64,000 nt of DNA, taken from assembly GCA_033344775.1 (NCBI GenBank), contig JAWPMT010000005.1, positions 2,115,001-2,179,000 of the forward strand, read 5' to 3'. The position numbers and the translations under genes are program-made. The stretch's first letter is position 1, and every line of letters starts with the position of its first letter. A model generated the notes under the pieces. It saw only the letters and a list, made by a program, of their open reading frames with translations. It was not told the origin of the DNA and ran no database searches. Source of the stretch: Cytophagales bacterium. GTDB taxonomy: Bacteria; Bacteroidota; Bacteroidia; Cytophagales; Cyclobacteriaceae. This document shows, piece after piece, positions 48,260-57,182 of this stretch.

Positions 48260-48847
48260 ATGGATAAGAAATACACTTCAATTGAAGATCAAGTTAACTA
48301 CGGATTAGACGCTATCGACCCGAACGATGAGGTAAGCATCAAGACCAGGGACTTGATAGAGATATTTAAGGTCTTTGGCGAACTGAATCGATTCTTCCAT
48401 CAACCCTTGCACTATGAACAACTATCAGATGTCCTAGCATTCATGGGAAACAAAGATCGAGGTGGGTATCATTTAATTCATAAGATGTATTTCGAACTGA
48501 TTAGAAAGTATATTCCTAAAGAGATTGATGAGAAATTCGGAGATGAAGATGATCCCTTTTGCAACCCCAACCTTCCATACTACTACCTGAATCACGCTGA
48601 CAAAGAAATCGCAGACGGAACAGAGAACATCCAATCGAAAAGTGATTTCATTGAATTTCTTAAGCATTTCAGAATAAACACCGAAGACTGGGAGAACTGC
48701 AATTTGGATGACTTCCTTGAAGCACTTCAGGCCTACGCGGAAGACTTGAACGGCTACTATACAAATTTGGACTTCAAACGAACACCCGATGAAGCTTCCT
48801 GGAGAGTCCTTGCTCAACTTCTGAAAGGCGCATCTATCTACGAATAA
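48260..48847 (+). CDS. Protein of unknown function downstream of the response regulator
   Basis: A 195-residue, acidic, soluble protein with no signal peptide or membrane segment. It is mostly helical with many aromatic residues (for example FHQPLHYEQLSDVLAFMGNK, NPNLPYYYLNHADKEIADG). I do not recognise a family. It follows the response regulator by 49 bases on the same strand and ends before a terminator, so it could be the last gene of the kinase-regulator transcript. No metal or catalytic motif is visible. Confidence 0.65.
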   Translation: MDKKYTSIEDQVNYGLDAIDPNDEVSIKTRDLIEIFKVFGELNRFFHQPLHYEQLSDVLAFMGNKDRGGYHLIHKMYFELIRKYIPKEIDEKFGDEDDPFCNPNLPYYYLNHADKEIADGTENIQSKSDFIEFLKHFRINTEDWENCNLDDFLEALQAYAEDLNGYYTNLDFKRTPDEASWRVLAQLLKGASIYE

Positions 48848-48949
48848 GTAAGATGTAACAAGTCTACTATCACGGCTTCAACACATCTGAACTTGAAAAC
48901 GTGGATACGACAAAAAACCTGAACTCAGGTTGATAGAGCTCCCCTAGTC

Positions 48950-48988
48950 GGGTAACCCAACCCAAAGGCCGGGATTACCCTTTTCTTT
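48950..48988 (+). terminator. Rho-independent terminator
   Basis: GGGTAACCC, loop, GGGATTACCC, then TTTTCTTT. The stem GGGTAA/TTACCC is followed by a T-rich tract on the plus strand. A smaller perfect inverted repeat AACCTGA-AC-TCAGGTT lies just before it at 48916-48931. It would end the kinase-regulator-unknown gene transcript, and separates it from the convergent ferritin-like gene. Confidence 0.65.
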
Positions 48989-48992
48989 ATTA

Positions 48993-50036
48993 CTAAAACT
49001 CAAACGAAGGTCCAATATGATAGCCCTCGTATTTCTTTCCCGCAGCTTTGGGAAAAGGCGTAGCACACAGTTTTTCTGCACTTAGTGTCAAATCAAACAT
49101 GATCCCAATGGTTAGTTTCAGCTGATCGGGATTTCCATTAAAAGTGACGTGCAGTCCGTTCAGCAAGGAAGCATATGAGGCATTGAACTCATCGACCTTC
49201 TTCCTTTCAAAACTTCCTGCAGGCAACATATGCGCTTTGGTATCCGGAAAAATGGGCCATACATTCTCAGGGTTAAAAGGAATGTCGGGACCTCTGAAAG
49301 CATAGCCATACTTGGCATCCTTGTCTGGCACCAGTCTTTTACCGCGGTACAACTCTTCAAACTTGTAGTAGTGCGCGATCTCGCCTTCAAAATCTACAGG
49401 TTTTTTCTCCGTCCCTTCACCTTGCTCAATGATGATATTAATCGCATTGATGGCATCCTGTTTGGTCAGAATGGGAAATAAAAGCTCCGAGGGGAAGAAA
49501 CTAGAAATTACCTGATTATTCGGGCTGCCGGGCAATTTGTTAGGGGCTATTTCTTTGATCTTATTAGCGATCGCATCATAATATTCACCTATTGTTTTGA
49601 ATTCATCTTCCGAGGCCTTCAATTTCGCACCTTCCAGCTTCAAAGGCTCTTCCGGTTCCTCAATTTCCATGAACACATCTTTCACCTGATCTTTCGAATA
49701 TTTTGCCAGCGTGACCACCAAACTTCCTCCAATGCCCATTGGTAAATGTCCCGGATATTCGGGTACGAATTTTGGCTTATTGATAGCTGGACTACCGCCG
49801 ATGGCATTCATAATATTGGCAGCAATGGTCATGTGCATCATTTCCTCAATCACAATGGAGTGAATGATCTCCCAGATCTCACGTTCGGCATTTGACTTTA
49901 AGGAAAACATCGCCGTGAGATAAGGAGGAATAGTTGCGTGTTCCAGCTCTATGGCATTTTGCACGTAGGGCTGCAGTTCCTCAAGGGTCTTTACCTGATT
50001 GATCCCCTGGACATGTTTAGCATCTAATTTGATCAT
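48993..50036 (-). CDS. Ferritin-like protein of the VioB / iminophenyl-pyruvate dimer synthase group
   Basis: A 347-residue soluble protein. The N-terminal half is a ferritin-like helical domain with metal-ligand candidates: AIELEHATIPPYLTAMF (Glu, His) and HSIVIEEMMHMTIAANIM (EExxH). This matches the C-terminal part of VioB/RebD/StaD-type heme enzymes that dimerise imines from tryptophan or phenylalanine. The partner gene encoding a VioB N-terminal-like protein ends upstream by 6 bases on the same strand. No amino acid oxidase (VioA/RebO) is near, so the substrate is unknown and pigment formation cannot be assumed. Confidence 0.82.
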   Translation of the reverse strand: MIKLDAKHVQGINQVKTLEELQPYVQNAIELEHATIPPYLTAMFSLKSNAEREIWEIIHSIVIEEMMHMTIAANIMNAIGGSPAINKPKFVPEYPGHLPMGIGGSLVVTLAKYSKDQVKDVFMEIEEPEEPLKLEGAKLKASEDEFKTIGEYYDAIANKIKEIAPNKLPGSPNNQVISSFFPSELLFPILTKQDAINAINIIIEQGEGTEKKPVDFEGEIAHYYKFEELYRGKRLVPDKDAKYGYAFRGPDIPFNPENVWPIFPDTKAHMLPAGSFERKKVDEFNASYASLLNGLHVTFNGNPDQLKLTIGIMFDLTLSAEKLCATPFPKAAGKKYEGYHIGPSFEF

Positions 50037-50042
50037 GGTGCA

Positions 50043-52028
50043 TTAAAATTTTAGGTTTTCAATCGCGTCGGCCACAATGATTTCGGCTTTTTTCGCCAGC
50101 ACTGCCAACTTCAAGTTTTTCTGTTTTTCAGTTATTTCCTGACCGGCTGGTGCAGGGCTTTTAGCCACATGTTTTTTACCGGAGGCTGGCGAAGCAGCTA
50201 CACCTTCTGTACCAATGATTGGATTTTCCAGCCATTTCAAAATAGTTTCCTTCTTTGCTGCTGATAGATCTCTGGTCACAGGCATGTACATGGAATCCGT
50301 GAGTTCTAATCCAAAAGCAAAATGCAACAACTCTTTGCGAGCAATTACCGCTTCCGGGTCACCCAGGTTTGCGATGAACTTACTCATGATCGGATACAGG
50401 TTGCCATACTGGATCATAATTTCAGCAATATCACTCCAAATCGGCTCATCAGGCACCTTAAAATAGTCGTACAAATGAATGGTGATGTATTCGTTGTTGA
50501 ATGGCCCAATTGCAGGGTCTTCTCCTACCCCTCTAAGGGCATATTCAATCCAATAGATCTGGCCATCGATGTAGCCACGCGGATTATGAATGGCGTTGCC
50601 AGTTATGGGTAATATCCCGGAACCATTCGTGATCTCAATCGAAGCACTAAAACTCAGACCATCTACCGGATAATTGTTCCCTGGCACTTCTGATATCGGG
50701 CTATTCGGGCCTTTGGGAGTAACAGGCGTCGGCGGTTGCAGGTTAAGATCAACCGTACCTGCTGCTAATGGATTACCCCATTGATAGGCATAAAAATTGA
50801 CACTAACTTGCTCATCGGTATCCAACCGAAGCACAAAATTATCCGCACGAACATTGTATCCTCCGATGGATTCTCTGGCCACCAATGCGTAATTCCCATT
50901 GTCTAATTCGGAAAGTAATACGACTTGATTACTGGCAAGCACTTGGGCTGTAGCCGCATCGATGTTCTTGAATTCAACAATACCTCCAGTTTGCGGAAGC
51001 CATTCCGCTCCGTTGGTATAATCAAGCTCCCCGATCGCATGGTAATTGGACGCAAAATCTTTCTTTTTAATAATTACCCTTGAAGCATTGACAGAATTGG
51101 TGAGGCTTTGTGTGGTTACCGCCACCAATAATTTCAGGTTGAGATTTACTTTACCTGTCGCATTAACGATAGGAAAGCTACTGCCAAAGTCCATCGTAAG
51201 ACTGCTGGCTGCTGCATCAAATTGAAAGTTTGTATTACTAAAGTATGTTTGAAATCCTGTCGCAGATTTATTATGGGTACCATATAGCCTCCTGGCTGGG
51301 GCAAAGGTCTCGGGCTCACCTTCAAACCACGGACCAATGGCTCCTAACAAAAAACCGAGGGTATACCTGGGCTGGAGTTCCTCCGTAACCTTCCCTTTCT
51401 CGTCATATTGGTATCGGTTATAGAAATAACCAAAAGCATTGAGATTCAGGCTCAGTTTGTTTCCTTGCGTCGTATTTCTCAGTTCCTTGAAGAATCGATA
51501 ATCGTTCGCTTTTTCCCCCCATTGAATATTGAAAAGCGTAGTGGTCCAGGAACCTCCAAGTGCCTGCCCGTTTTCAGTTTTTGCATCATTGGTCTGGCGC
51601 ATCTGCAGGTCACGGAAAGAAACTGTCGTCAATTCGCCATCGAGGATCAGTTCATTGTCACTGGTGGTGATCCGTAGATGCACTGCCCAAAGCGCTGATA
51701 CCCCCTGCTGTTGCGGGTCAAGATCGACCATTTTACCGGTAGTTCGACCTTCCGCTCCCTGGATCAATTGTCCGATCAACGGACTTTCCTTGGCTGAAAT
51801 GGCTTCGGAACCATCCGCATAGGTCAATTTCTGAATGGTACAGTTTTGAAAATCAAATACGGCACCACCTTCAGGGTTCCACCAACCGTTGGCTGCACCT
51901 TGCCCCCATTCCTGGAAATTTGGCTCGAACGTAGCATTATTGTAATGGGCTGGGTCATTGTTTACCGTGGATACGTCGGACAAGAAGTCACCCGAAAACA
52001 CCAGCCTCGGCGTATTTAAGTAGGACAT
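50043..52028 (-). CDS. VioB N-terminal-like protein, partner of the ferritin-like gene
   Basis: A 661-residue protein without a signal peptide. The start MSYLNTPRLVFSGDFLSDVSTVNNDPAHYNN recalls the start of VioB-type proteins (a P-R-hydrophobic-x-F-x-G block followed by an N-D-P segment), read here in parts, with WNPEGGAVFDFQNC following. The middle is rich in beta strands; the last 150 residues form helices with a KSPAPAGQEITEKQ linker. In VioB this region and the ferritin-like domain are one chain of about 1000 residues; here they are split into two adjacent genes with a 6-base gap. Divergent from the porin gene. Confidence 0.7.
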   Translation of the reverse strand: MSYLNTPRLVFSGDFLSDVSTVNNDPAHYNNATFEPNFQEWGQGAANGWWNPEGGAVFDFQNCTIQKLTYADGSEAISAKESPLIGQLIQGAEGRTTGKMVDLDPQQQGVSALWAVHLRITTSDNELILDGELTTVSFRDLQMRQTNDAKTENGQALGGSWTTTLFNIQWGEKANDYRFFKELRNTTQGNKLSLNLNAFGYFYNRYQYDEKGKVTEELQPRYTLGFLLGAIGPWFEGEPETFAPARRLYGTHNKSATGFQTYFSNTNFQFDAAASSLTMDFGSSFPIVNATGKVNLNLKLLVAVTTQSLTNSVNASRVIIKKKDFASNYHAIGELDYTNGAEWLPQTGGIVEFKNIDAATAQVLASNQVVLLSELDNGNYALVARESIGGYNVRADNFVLRLDTDEQVSVNFYAYQWGNPLAAGTVDLNLQPPTPVTPKGPNSPISEVPGNNYPVDGLSFSASIEITNGSGILPITGNAIHNPRGYIDGQIYWIEYALRGVGEDPAIGPFNNEYITIHLYDYFKVPDEPIWSDIAEIMIQYGNLYPIMSKFIANLGDPEAVIARKELLHFAFGLELTDSMYMPVTRDLSAAKKETILKWLENPIIGTEGVAASPASGKKHVAKSPAPAGQEITEKQKNLKLAVLAKKAEIIVADAIENLKF

Positions 52029-52339
52029 ACGAATTAAGAAAAGGTTAAAAATCTATGCTGATCATGAAGTCCGGGGAGACCCATTGATCTTGTTATTTGT
52101 AACTTAATTGCAATTCCTGATTTTAACAACCAACTATCGGAGATTTAACTGTTAGTTCAAACAAGCGTATGGCTGCTCTTCTAAGTAAGCCATAACTACG
52201 TATTTCCGTAATTCGACCACTTTTCTACCCACAGTCTCAAAAATCACCTCCTCGGTTCTTTCAACGAAATCAGGCTTCTTCCATGAATTCAGCAAATTCC
52301 TGACCTGGTTCACTACTTATTTTGAAAGTATTGTATTTC
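52029..52339. other. Left part of the 402-base divergent region before the porin gene
   Basis: Non-coding and mostly featureless. One TACGTA lies at 52197-52202 (TACGTATTTCCGTAA), 168 bases upstream of the VioB-like gene, with no well-placed -7 box for it: TACGCTTG on the minus strand at 52162-52169 is the nearest match and has a mismatch. It could therefore serve as a distant extra site for the porin promoter or control the VioB-like pair. Confidence 0.4.
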
Positions 52340-52393
52340 TACGTATTATTACGTATATATTTACGTATTTAGACTTATTCATACGTACTTTTG
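52340..52393 (+). promoter_or_regulatory. TACGTA-array promoter of the nitrate transport/reduction operon
   Basis: TACGTA at 52340, 52350, 52362 and 52382 (start positions). The last runs into TACTTTTG (52386-52393), an exact TAnnTTTG -7 box 37 bases before the porin ATG. There is no TTG in the -33 position; instead TACGTA lies there, the layout of an activator-dependent promoter. The 14-mer TACGTACTTTTGAA and the TACGTA-N4-TACGTA pair 26 bases before it are also found at the SUMT promoter (N27). Confidence 0.65.
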
Positions 52394-52430
52394 AATCATC
52401 TAATCTAAGTACAGAGTAAGTACTAGTCAT

Positions 52431-53723
52431 ATGAAAAAAGCAATTCCCTTAATAGCCTTCATGGTTATTCTCTCTGCGTTGACAGTCAATGCACAGTTTT
52501 CATTAACGGGAGAAATACGTCCCAGAACAGAACTCTACGACGGAAACAATACGTTATTAGCTCAGCCAGACAATGAGCCTGGTGTGGCCACACAACAACG
52601 AACCAGACTTTACTTTACTTATAAAGACACCACCGGGTTAAAGATCGTTTTCTCTCCTCAGGTGGTCACCTTCTGGGGACAGGATCCTCAATTCCTGGAT
52701 CTTCTGGGGGATAATGCTCCAAACGGCGAAGCTGAAGGTATTTTTTCTGTGTTTGAAGCATACGCTGAATATGCGGCCTCTGACTGGTATACCCTTAAGG
52801 TAGGACGTCAAGCGATCAGTTACGGTGATCAACGTTGGTTCGGTGCACTTGGGTGGGCGGCCACAGGAAGAGCACACAATGCCTTTGTAAATAAGCTAAC
52901 ATTTGGAAAAACGAAGTTGGATATTGGTGTAGCTCTGAACCAGACAAAACACACCAACGATACTGAAACAGCTGCCATTGGCGCCATTAGAGCTGGCTAC
53001 AAGAGCCTTCAATACCTATGGGCAACAATTCCTACCAGTAGCAAATTCAAAATCCAGGCCATGGTAACGAATGAAGTGCTGGTGAATAATTTAACCACCA
53101 CAGAAGTTGGCTATGGAAACCGCACCACTTTTGGAATCCTACCTTCATTCACTTCGGGAGATATTGCCATCAATGCTTCCGGATATTGGCAAAATGGCCT
53201 TGGGGCAAATACCGGAGCTTCCTTATATGCCATAGACATCACCTACAAAGGCGCAGGTATTCCGATCACCTTAGGAGCTGATATTGTCTCTTCTGATGAC
53301 CCTGATACGGACGATAAAAACGAAGCCTGGGCACAGCCATTTGGTACCAACCACAAATTCTATGGTTTCATGGATTTCTTCTACGTAGGACCCGGTGAAG
53401 CCGTAGGTCTCAATGACTTCTACGCAAAAGCAGTATTCAAAACTGGCAGCAAGTCAAAATTGATCTTCATGCCTCATATCCTAACCACCAATAAAGACCG
53501 CCTAAATCTTGACGGAGAATTAGAAGGTGGATCATACGGAACTGAGCTTGACTTTATCTACGACCTCAATGTGAGCAAGGGCTTCAATTTCAAATTGGGC
53601 TACTCTGTTCTTTCTGCAACAGATCTTCTCAAAGCATACAAAGGTGGCTCAGCTGCCGGCGATGCAGAATCTTTCAACCAGTGGGCATGGATGCAACTCA
53701 CTTTCAAACCAAAATTCCTTTAA
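52431..53723 (+). CDS. Outer-membrane porin, alginate-export-like
   Basis: A 430-residue outer-membrane beta-barrel precursor. MKKAIPLIAFMVILSALTVNAQ is the signal peptide. The mature part starts FSLTGEIRPRTELYDGNN and has the alternating aromatic/glycine strands of barrels, with AYAEYAASDWYTLKVGRQAI and ISYGDQRWFGALGWAATGRA typical of the alginate export family. It ends in WMQLTFKPKFL, with a terminal aromatic-leucine suited to BAM insertion. It begins the nitrate operon, 22 bases before the binding lipoprotein, so it probably lets nitrate or nitrite cross the outer membrane. Confidence 0.85.
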   Translation: MKKAIPLIAFMVILSALTVNAQFSLTGEIRPRTELYDGNNTLLAQPDNEPGVATQQRTRLYFTYKDTTGLKIVFSPQVVTFWGQDPQFLDLLGDNAPNGEAEGIFSVFEAYAEYAASDWYTLKVGRQAISYGDQRWFGALGWAATGRAHNAFVNKLTFGKTKLDIGVALNQTKHTNDTETAAIGAIRAGYKSLQYLWATIPTSSKFKIQAMVTNEVLVNNLTTTEVGYGNRTTFGILPSFTSGDIAINASGYWQNGLGANTGASLYAIDITYKGAGIPITLGADIVSSDDPDTDDKNEAWAQPFGTNHKFYGFMDFFYVGPGEAVGLNDFYAKAVFKTGSKSKLIFMPHILTTNKDRLNLDGELEGGSYGTELDFIYDLNVSKGFNFKLGYSVLSATDLLKAYKGGSAAGDAESFNQWAWMQLTFKPKFL

Positions 53724-53745
53724 GCACTAGCAAAAAATTATTAAG

Positions 53746-55146
53746 ATGAAAAAGCAAAAATTACTAACCTTTTTCGTGTGGATGATGATGGTCGTCATCT
53801 GCGTGATCAGTGGCTGTAGCGGTGAATCTTCTACCTCAAGTACGGCATCAGAGGAAACAGCAGAACCCTCACTGGACATTGAAAAACCACAGCTTACTTT
53901 CGGCTTCATCAAGTTGACGGATATGGCTCCTTTGGCCATTGCCAAAGAGCTAGGCTACTTCGAAGAAGAAGGGCTTTATGTAACGATTGAAGCACAAGCC
54001 AATTGGAAAAATGTATTGGATCGTGTGATTGACGGACAGTTGGATGGCTCTCACATGCTGGCGGGGCAGCCTATTGCAGCTCAGGCGGGATTCGGCCGAC
54101 AAGCTTCCTTACAGACGCCTTTCTCTATGGACCTGAACGGAAACGGCATCACCGTATCTAACGAAGTATGGTCCATGATGAAGCCTAATGTAACGAAAGA
54201 TGCCAACGGAAAGCCGGTTCACCCGATCAAAGCAGATGCTATCAAGCCTGTAGTTGAGTCATACAAAGCAGATGGTAAGCCATTCAAAATGGGCATGGTC
54301 TTTCCGGTATCTACACACAACTACGAAATCCGATACTGGCTGGCTGCTGCTGGCATTCATCCTGGGATGTATACCGCAGATAACATCCAGGGACAGGTGG
54401 ATGCAGACGTATTGCTTTCTGTAACACCTCCACCACAGATGCCTGCGACTTTGGAAGCAGGAACAATTTACGGCTACTGCGTGGGTGAGCCATGGAATCA
54501 GCAGGCGGTTTTCAAAGGCATTGGCGTGCCTGTCACAACGAACTACGACGTTTGGAAGAACAATCCTGAGAAAGTATTTGTGATGACCAAACAGTTCATG
54601 GACGAGAACCCTAATACCGCCATTGCAGTCACTAAAGCTTTGATCAGAGCTGGAAAATGGCTGGACAATCCTGCTAACCGACCTGAAGCAGTAGGCATAC
54701 TTTCCATGCCTGATTACGTAGGAGCAGACTCTGCAGTAATCGCGAATTCCATGACGGGAACTTTCGAGTTTGAGAAAGGTGACAAGCGAGAAATGCCTGA
54801 TTTCAACGTATTCTACAAATACAATGCCACCTATCCATTCTATTCTGATGCCATTTGGTTCCTGACACAAATGAGAAGATGGGGACAGATCCCAGAAGCC
54901 AAGCCTGCATCCTGGTACCACGAAACTGCCAAGAATGTTTACCGACCTGATATCTGGAAACAAGCCGCTGAATTGCTGGTCGCCGAAGGTAAAATTCCTG
55001 CTTCGGACATCCCGGATACGGACGGCTATAAGCCAGCTACATCAGAATTCATCGATGGCAATGCTTTCGACGCAAAAGACCCTATCGCTTACATCAACAG
55101 CTTCAAGATCGGCAACAAAGATGTCGAAGCCACTGCTGGCATGTAG
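53746..55146 (+). CDS. nrtA: Nitrate ABC transporter, substrate-binding lipoprotein
   Basis: A 466-residue precursor with lipobox VISGC (Cys24). The mature start [20 protein letters not shown], followed by [20 protein letters not shown] and [20 protein letters not shown], closely follows the NrtA/CmpA pattern (GFxxLTDxAPLxIAKE, DGxHMLAGxP) of nitrate/bicarbonate-binding proteins. Length is similar to the cyanobacterial NrtA. Anchored to the cytoplasmic membrane, it would deliver nitrate to the permease encoded 104 bases downstream. A strong stem-loop separates the two genes, which may raise this gene's transcript level over the rest. Confidence 0.93.
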   Translation: MKKQKLLTFFVWMMMVVICVISGCSGESSTSSTASEETAEPSLDIEKPQLTFGFIKLTDMAPLAIAKELGYFEEEGLYVTIEAQANWKNVLDRVIDGQLDGSHMLAGQPIAAQAGFGRQASLQTPFSMDLNGNGITVSNEVWSMMKPNVTKDANGKPVHPIKADAIKPVVESYKADGKPFKMGMVFPVSTHNYEIRYWLAAAGIHPGMYTADNIQGQVDADVLLSVTPPPQMPATLEAGTIYGYCVGEPWNQQAVFKGIGVPVTTNYDVWKNNPEKVFVMTKQFMDENPNTAIAVTKALIRAGKWLDNPANRPEAVGILSMPDYVGADSAVIANSMTGTFEFEKGDKREMPDFNVFYKYNATYPFYSDAIWFLTQMRRWGQIPEAKPASWYHETAKNVYRPDIWKQAAELLVAEGKIPASDIPDTDGYKPATSEFIDGNAFDAKDPIAYINSFKIGNKDVEATAGM

Positions 55147-55174
55147 TGACAGGAAATAAACGCAAGTAATTGAA

Positions 55175-55209
55175 ATCAAGGAGAGGTGGCACGTCCACCT
55201 TCTCTTGAT
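55175..55209 (+). promoter_or_regulatory. Stem-loop between substrate-binding protein and permease genes
   Basis: ATCAAGGAGAGGTGG, loop CACGT, CCACCTTCTCTTGAT: 15 paired positions with one mismatch and two G-U pairs. The following bases TCCTTTAG are not a strong T-tract, so it is more likely an mRNA-stabilising or partial attenuating hairpin, a common device to make more binding protein than permease. Confidence 0.65.
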
Positions 55210-55250
55210 TCCTTTAGAACCAAAGACTTTACACCCAAACCGCTTTAATT

Positions 55251-56306
55251 ATGCTAAATATTTTAAAAACTACAGGGCTTAGTGTAGCTGCCATAGCTGC
55301 ATTTCTACTGATCTGGACAGCAAGTTCACAGGCACTTTACAATAAAGCGGTCGATACGACGATTGAAAAGATCAGAACCACCCAATCTGAAGAAGCCGCA
55401 CTCGAAACCCGAAAGCGCATTGAATCTGGAGATCCCAGCAGCCAGCCTAACAGCTTGCCCTCTCCGATATTTGTTTGGAAGACTGCTCAGCTCTTGGTAA
55501 AAGACGCAGCTCAGGTGAATCATGACAAAAGGGCCTTTCGAAAGAAAATGGCCAAAACCAATGCCAAACTAGAAGCTCAGGGCAAAAAACCTATCGTCTA
55601 CACAGGCCGTCCCTCCTTCCTCGACCAGATATTTACCAGCTTAGAAAACATCCTCTGGGGTGTACTACTGGCCATGAGCATTTCGATCCCAATCGGAATC
55701 CTGACTGGTCTTAGCAAAAACTTTAAAATCGCCACGAACTGGTTCGTACAGATATTCAAGCCGATCTCACCGGTAGTTTGGTTCCTGCTCGTACAGATGA
55801 TCGTCAACACGATCATGACTGATCCGGATGCCAACAATGCCTTTGTGATCACATTCATCAGTGTTGGACTCTGCGCCATGTGGGCAACACTGGTCAATAC
55901 TTCGGTGGGGGTTTCTTCTGTTGATGAAAACTACCTGAACGTAGCGAAGGTGCTACGATTGAGCGTGGGTAAAAAGATCATGAAAGTGGTCCTTCCCGCA
56001 GCCGTCCCACTGATTTTTACTGGGCTAAGAATTACGGTATCTGTTTCCTGGATGGTATTGATCGCTGTAGAGTGGCTGAGCCAAAGTCCCGGACTCGGAG
56101 GATTCGTTCGTGAAGAATTCCAAAACGGATCCAGCAGCTCCAACGCAAAAATCATGGTCGCCATGTTCGTAATCGGGATCATCGGATTCCTGCTGGATAA
56201 ACTCATGGCCACCATCCAGGGCATGGTAAGCTTTGAAGACAGACAAAAAGCATCGCCGATGATGATCGTTCGCAACCTATTTGTCAAAAACAAACAAGCA
56301 GCATAA
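55251..56306 (+). CDS. nrtB: Nitrate ABC transporter, permease
   Basis: A 351-residue membrane permease. The core (about residues 125-330) has five or six helices and the ATPase-coupling EAA loop, [20 protein letters not shown] followed by [20 protein letters not shown] and [11 protein letters not shown], as in NrtB/SsuC permeases. Between the first helix (residues about 5-28) and the core lies a charged insert of about 90 residues ([37 protein letters not shown]), longer than in typical NrtB. The start is the ATG at 55251. It is followed by the first ATPase gene after 2 bases. Confidence 0.92.
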   Translation: MLNILKTTGLSVAAIAAFLLIWTASSQALYNKAVDTTIEKIRTTQSEEAALETRKRIESGDPSSQPNSLPSPIFVWKTAQLLVKDAAQVNHDKRAFRKKMAKTNAKLEAQGKKPIVYTGRPSFLDQIFTSLENILWGVLLAMSISIPIGILTGLSKNFKIATNWFVQIFKPISPVVWFLLVQMIVNTIMTDPDANNAFVITFISVGLCAMWATLVNTSVGVSSVDENYLNVAKVLRLSVGKKIMKVVLPAAVPLIFTGLRITVSVSWMVLIAVEWLSQSPGLGGFVREEFQNGSSSSNAKIMVAMFVIGIIGFLLDKLMATIQGMVSFEDRQKASPMMIVRNLFVKNKQAA

Positions 56307-56308
56307 TC

Positions 56309-57163
56309 ATGGCATTCCTGGAAATAAAAAACGTCAGTAAGTCTTACGGCTCAGGTAGCGAAAAGACAGAAGTACTGAAAAATATTAATCTATCCGTCGA
56401 AGAAGGGGAATTCATCTGCATCATCGGGTTTTCCGGCATGGGAAAAACCACGCTCATCAATTTGATTGAAGGCTTGATCTTTCCAGATGAAGGTGAAGTG
56501 CTATTGGAAGGGAAACCCATCACGGGCCCAGGCCCCGATCGCAGCATTGTTTTCCAAAACTACTCGCTGCTTCCCTGGCTGAATGTGAAGGAAAATGTGG
56601 GCATGGCTATCAAGGAGGTATTTCCCAAATGGACCAGGAAAAAGGTACAAGAGCACACGGAAGATTATGTAGAGAAAGTGAACCTGACTCCTGCGCTTGA
56701 GAAAAGGCCTGCAGAATTATCAGGGGGTATGCGGCAACGAGTATCTGTGGCTCGGGCACTTTCACTGGCACCAACTGTCATGTTACTGGATGAGCCATTA
56801 AGTGCCCTGGATGCTTTAACCAGAAGCAATCTTCAGGACGAGATCACCCAAATCTGGGGTGAAGACAAAAAAACCGTGGTAATGATCACCAACAGCGTGG
56901 ATGAAGGGCTGATTTTGGCAGACCGGATCATTCCATTGACGATTGGGCCTGGGGCTACTTTGGGACCGGAGTTCAAAGTGAGCATCCCACGACCAAGGGA
57001 TAAAAATTCACTCGATCAGAACCTTGAATATAAGAAACTGAGGACAGAAATCACGAAATACATGATCGAAATGAATGAGGAAATGAAGAGCAAATCCAAT
57101 GCTGGAGCTTATGCCCTTCCTGACCTCAAGCCTAAATCCTTGAAACCTAAAAAAGTCGCTTAA
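56309..57163 (+). CDS. nrtC: Nitrate ABC transporter, ATP-binding protein 1
   Basis: A 284-residue ATPase: Walker [18 protein letters not shown]-loop [13 protein letters not shown], signature [16 protein letters not shown], Walker [18 protein letters not shown]. At the H-loop it reads [17 protein letters not shown], with Asn in place of the usual His. The tail [20 protein letters not shown] and PRPRDKN is characteristic of nitrate-type ATPases. It lacks the C-terminal binding-protein-like regulatory domain found on cyanobacterial NrtC. The second ATPase follows after 19 bases; both probably form a heterodimer. Confidence 0.9.
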   Translation: MAFLEIKNVSKSYGSGSEKTEVLKNINLSVEEGEFICIIGFSGMGKTTLINLIEGLIFPDEGEVLLEGKPITGPGPDRSIVFQNYSLLPWLNVKENVGMAIKEVFPKWTRKKVQEHTEDYVEKVNLTPALEKRPAELSGGMRQRVSVARALSLAPTVMLLDEPLSALDALTRSNLQDEITQIWGEDKKTVVMITNSVDEGLILADRIIPLTIGPGATLGPEFKVSIPRPRDKNSLDQNLEYKKLRTEITKYMIEMNEEMKSKSNAGAYALPDLKPKSLKPKKVA

Positions 57164-57182
57164 CCCAATAAATAGCTAAAAA

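Noticed and set aside
42601-54720. Further TACGTA hexamers inside cobA (42607), the porin gene (53384) and the binding-protein gene (54715)
   Set aside because: They are isolated, within coding sequence and not paired or placed before a -7 box, matching chance expectation.
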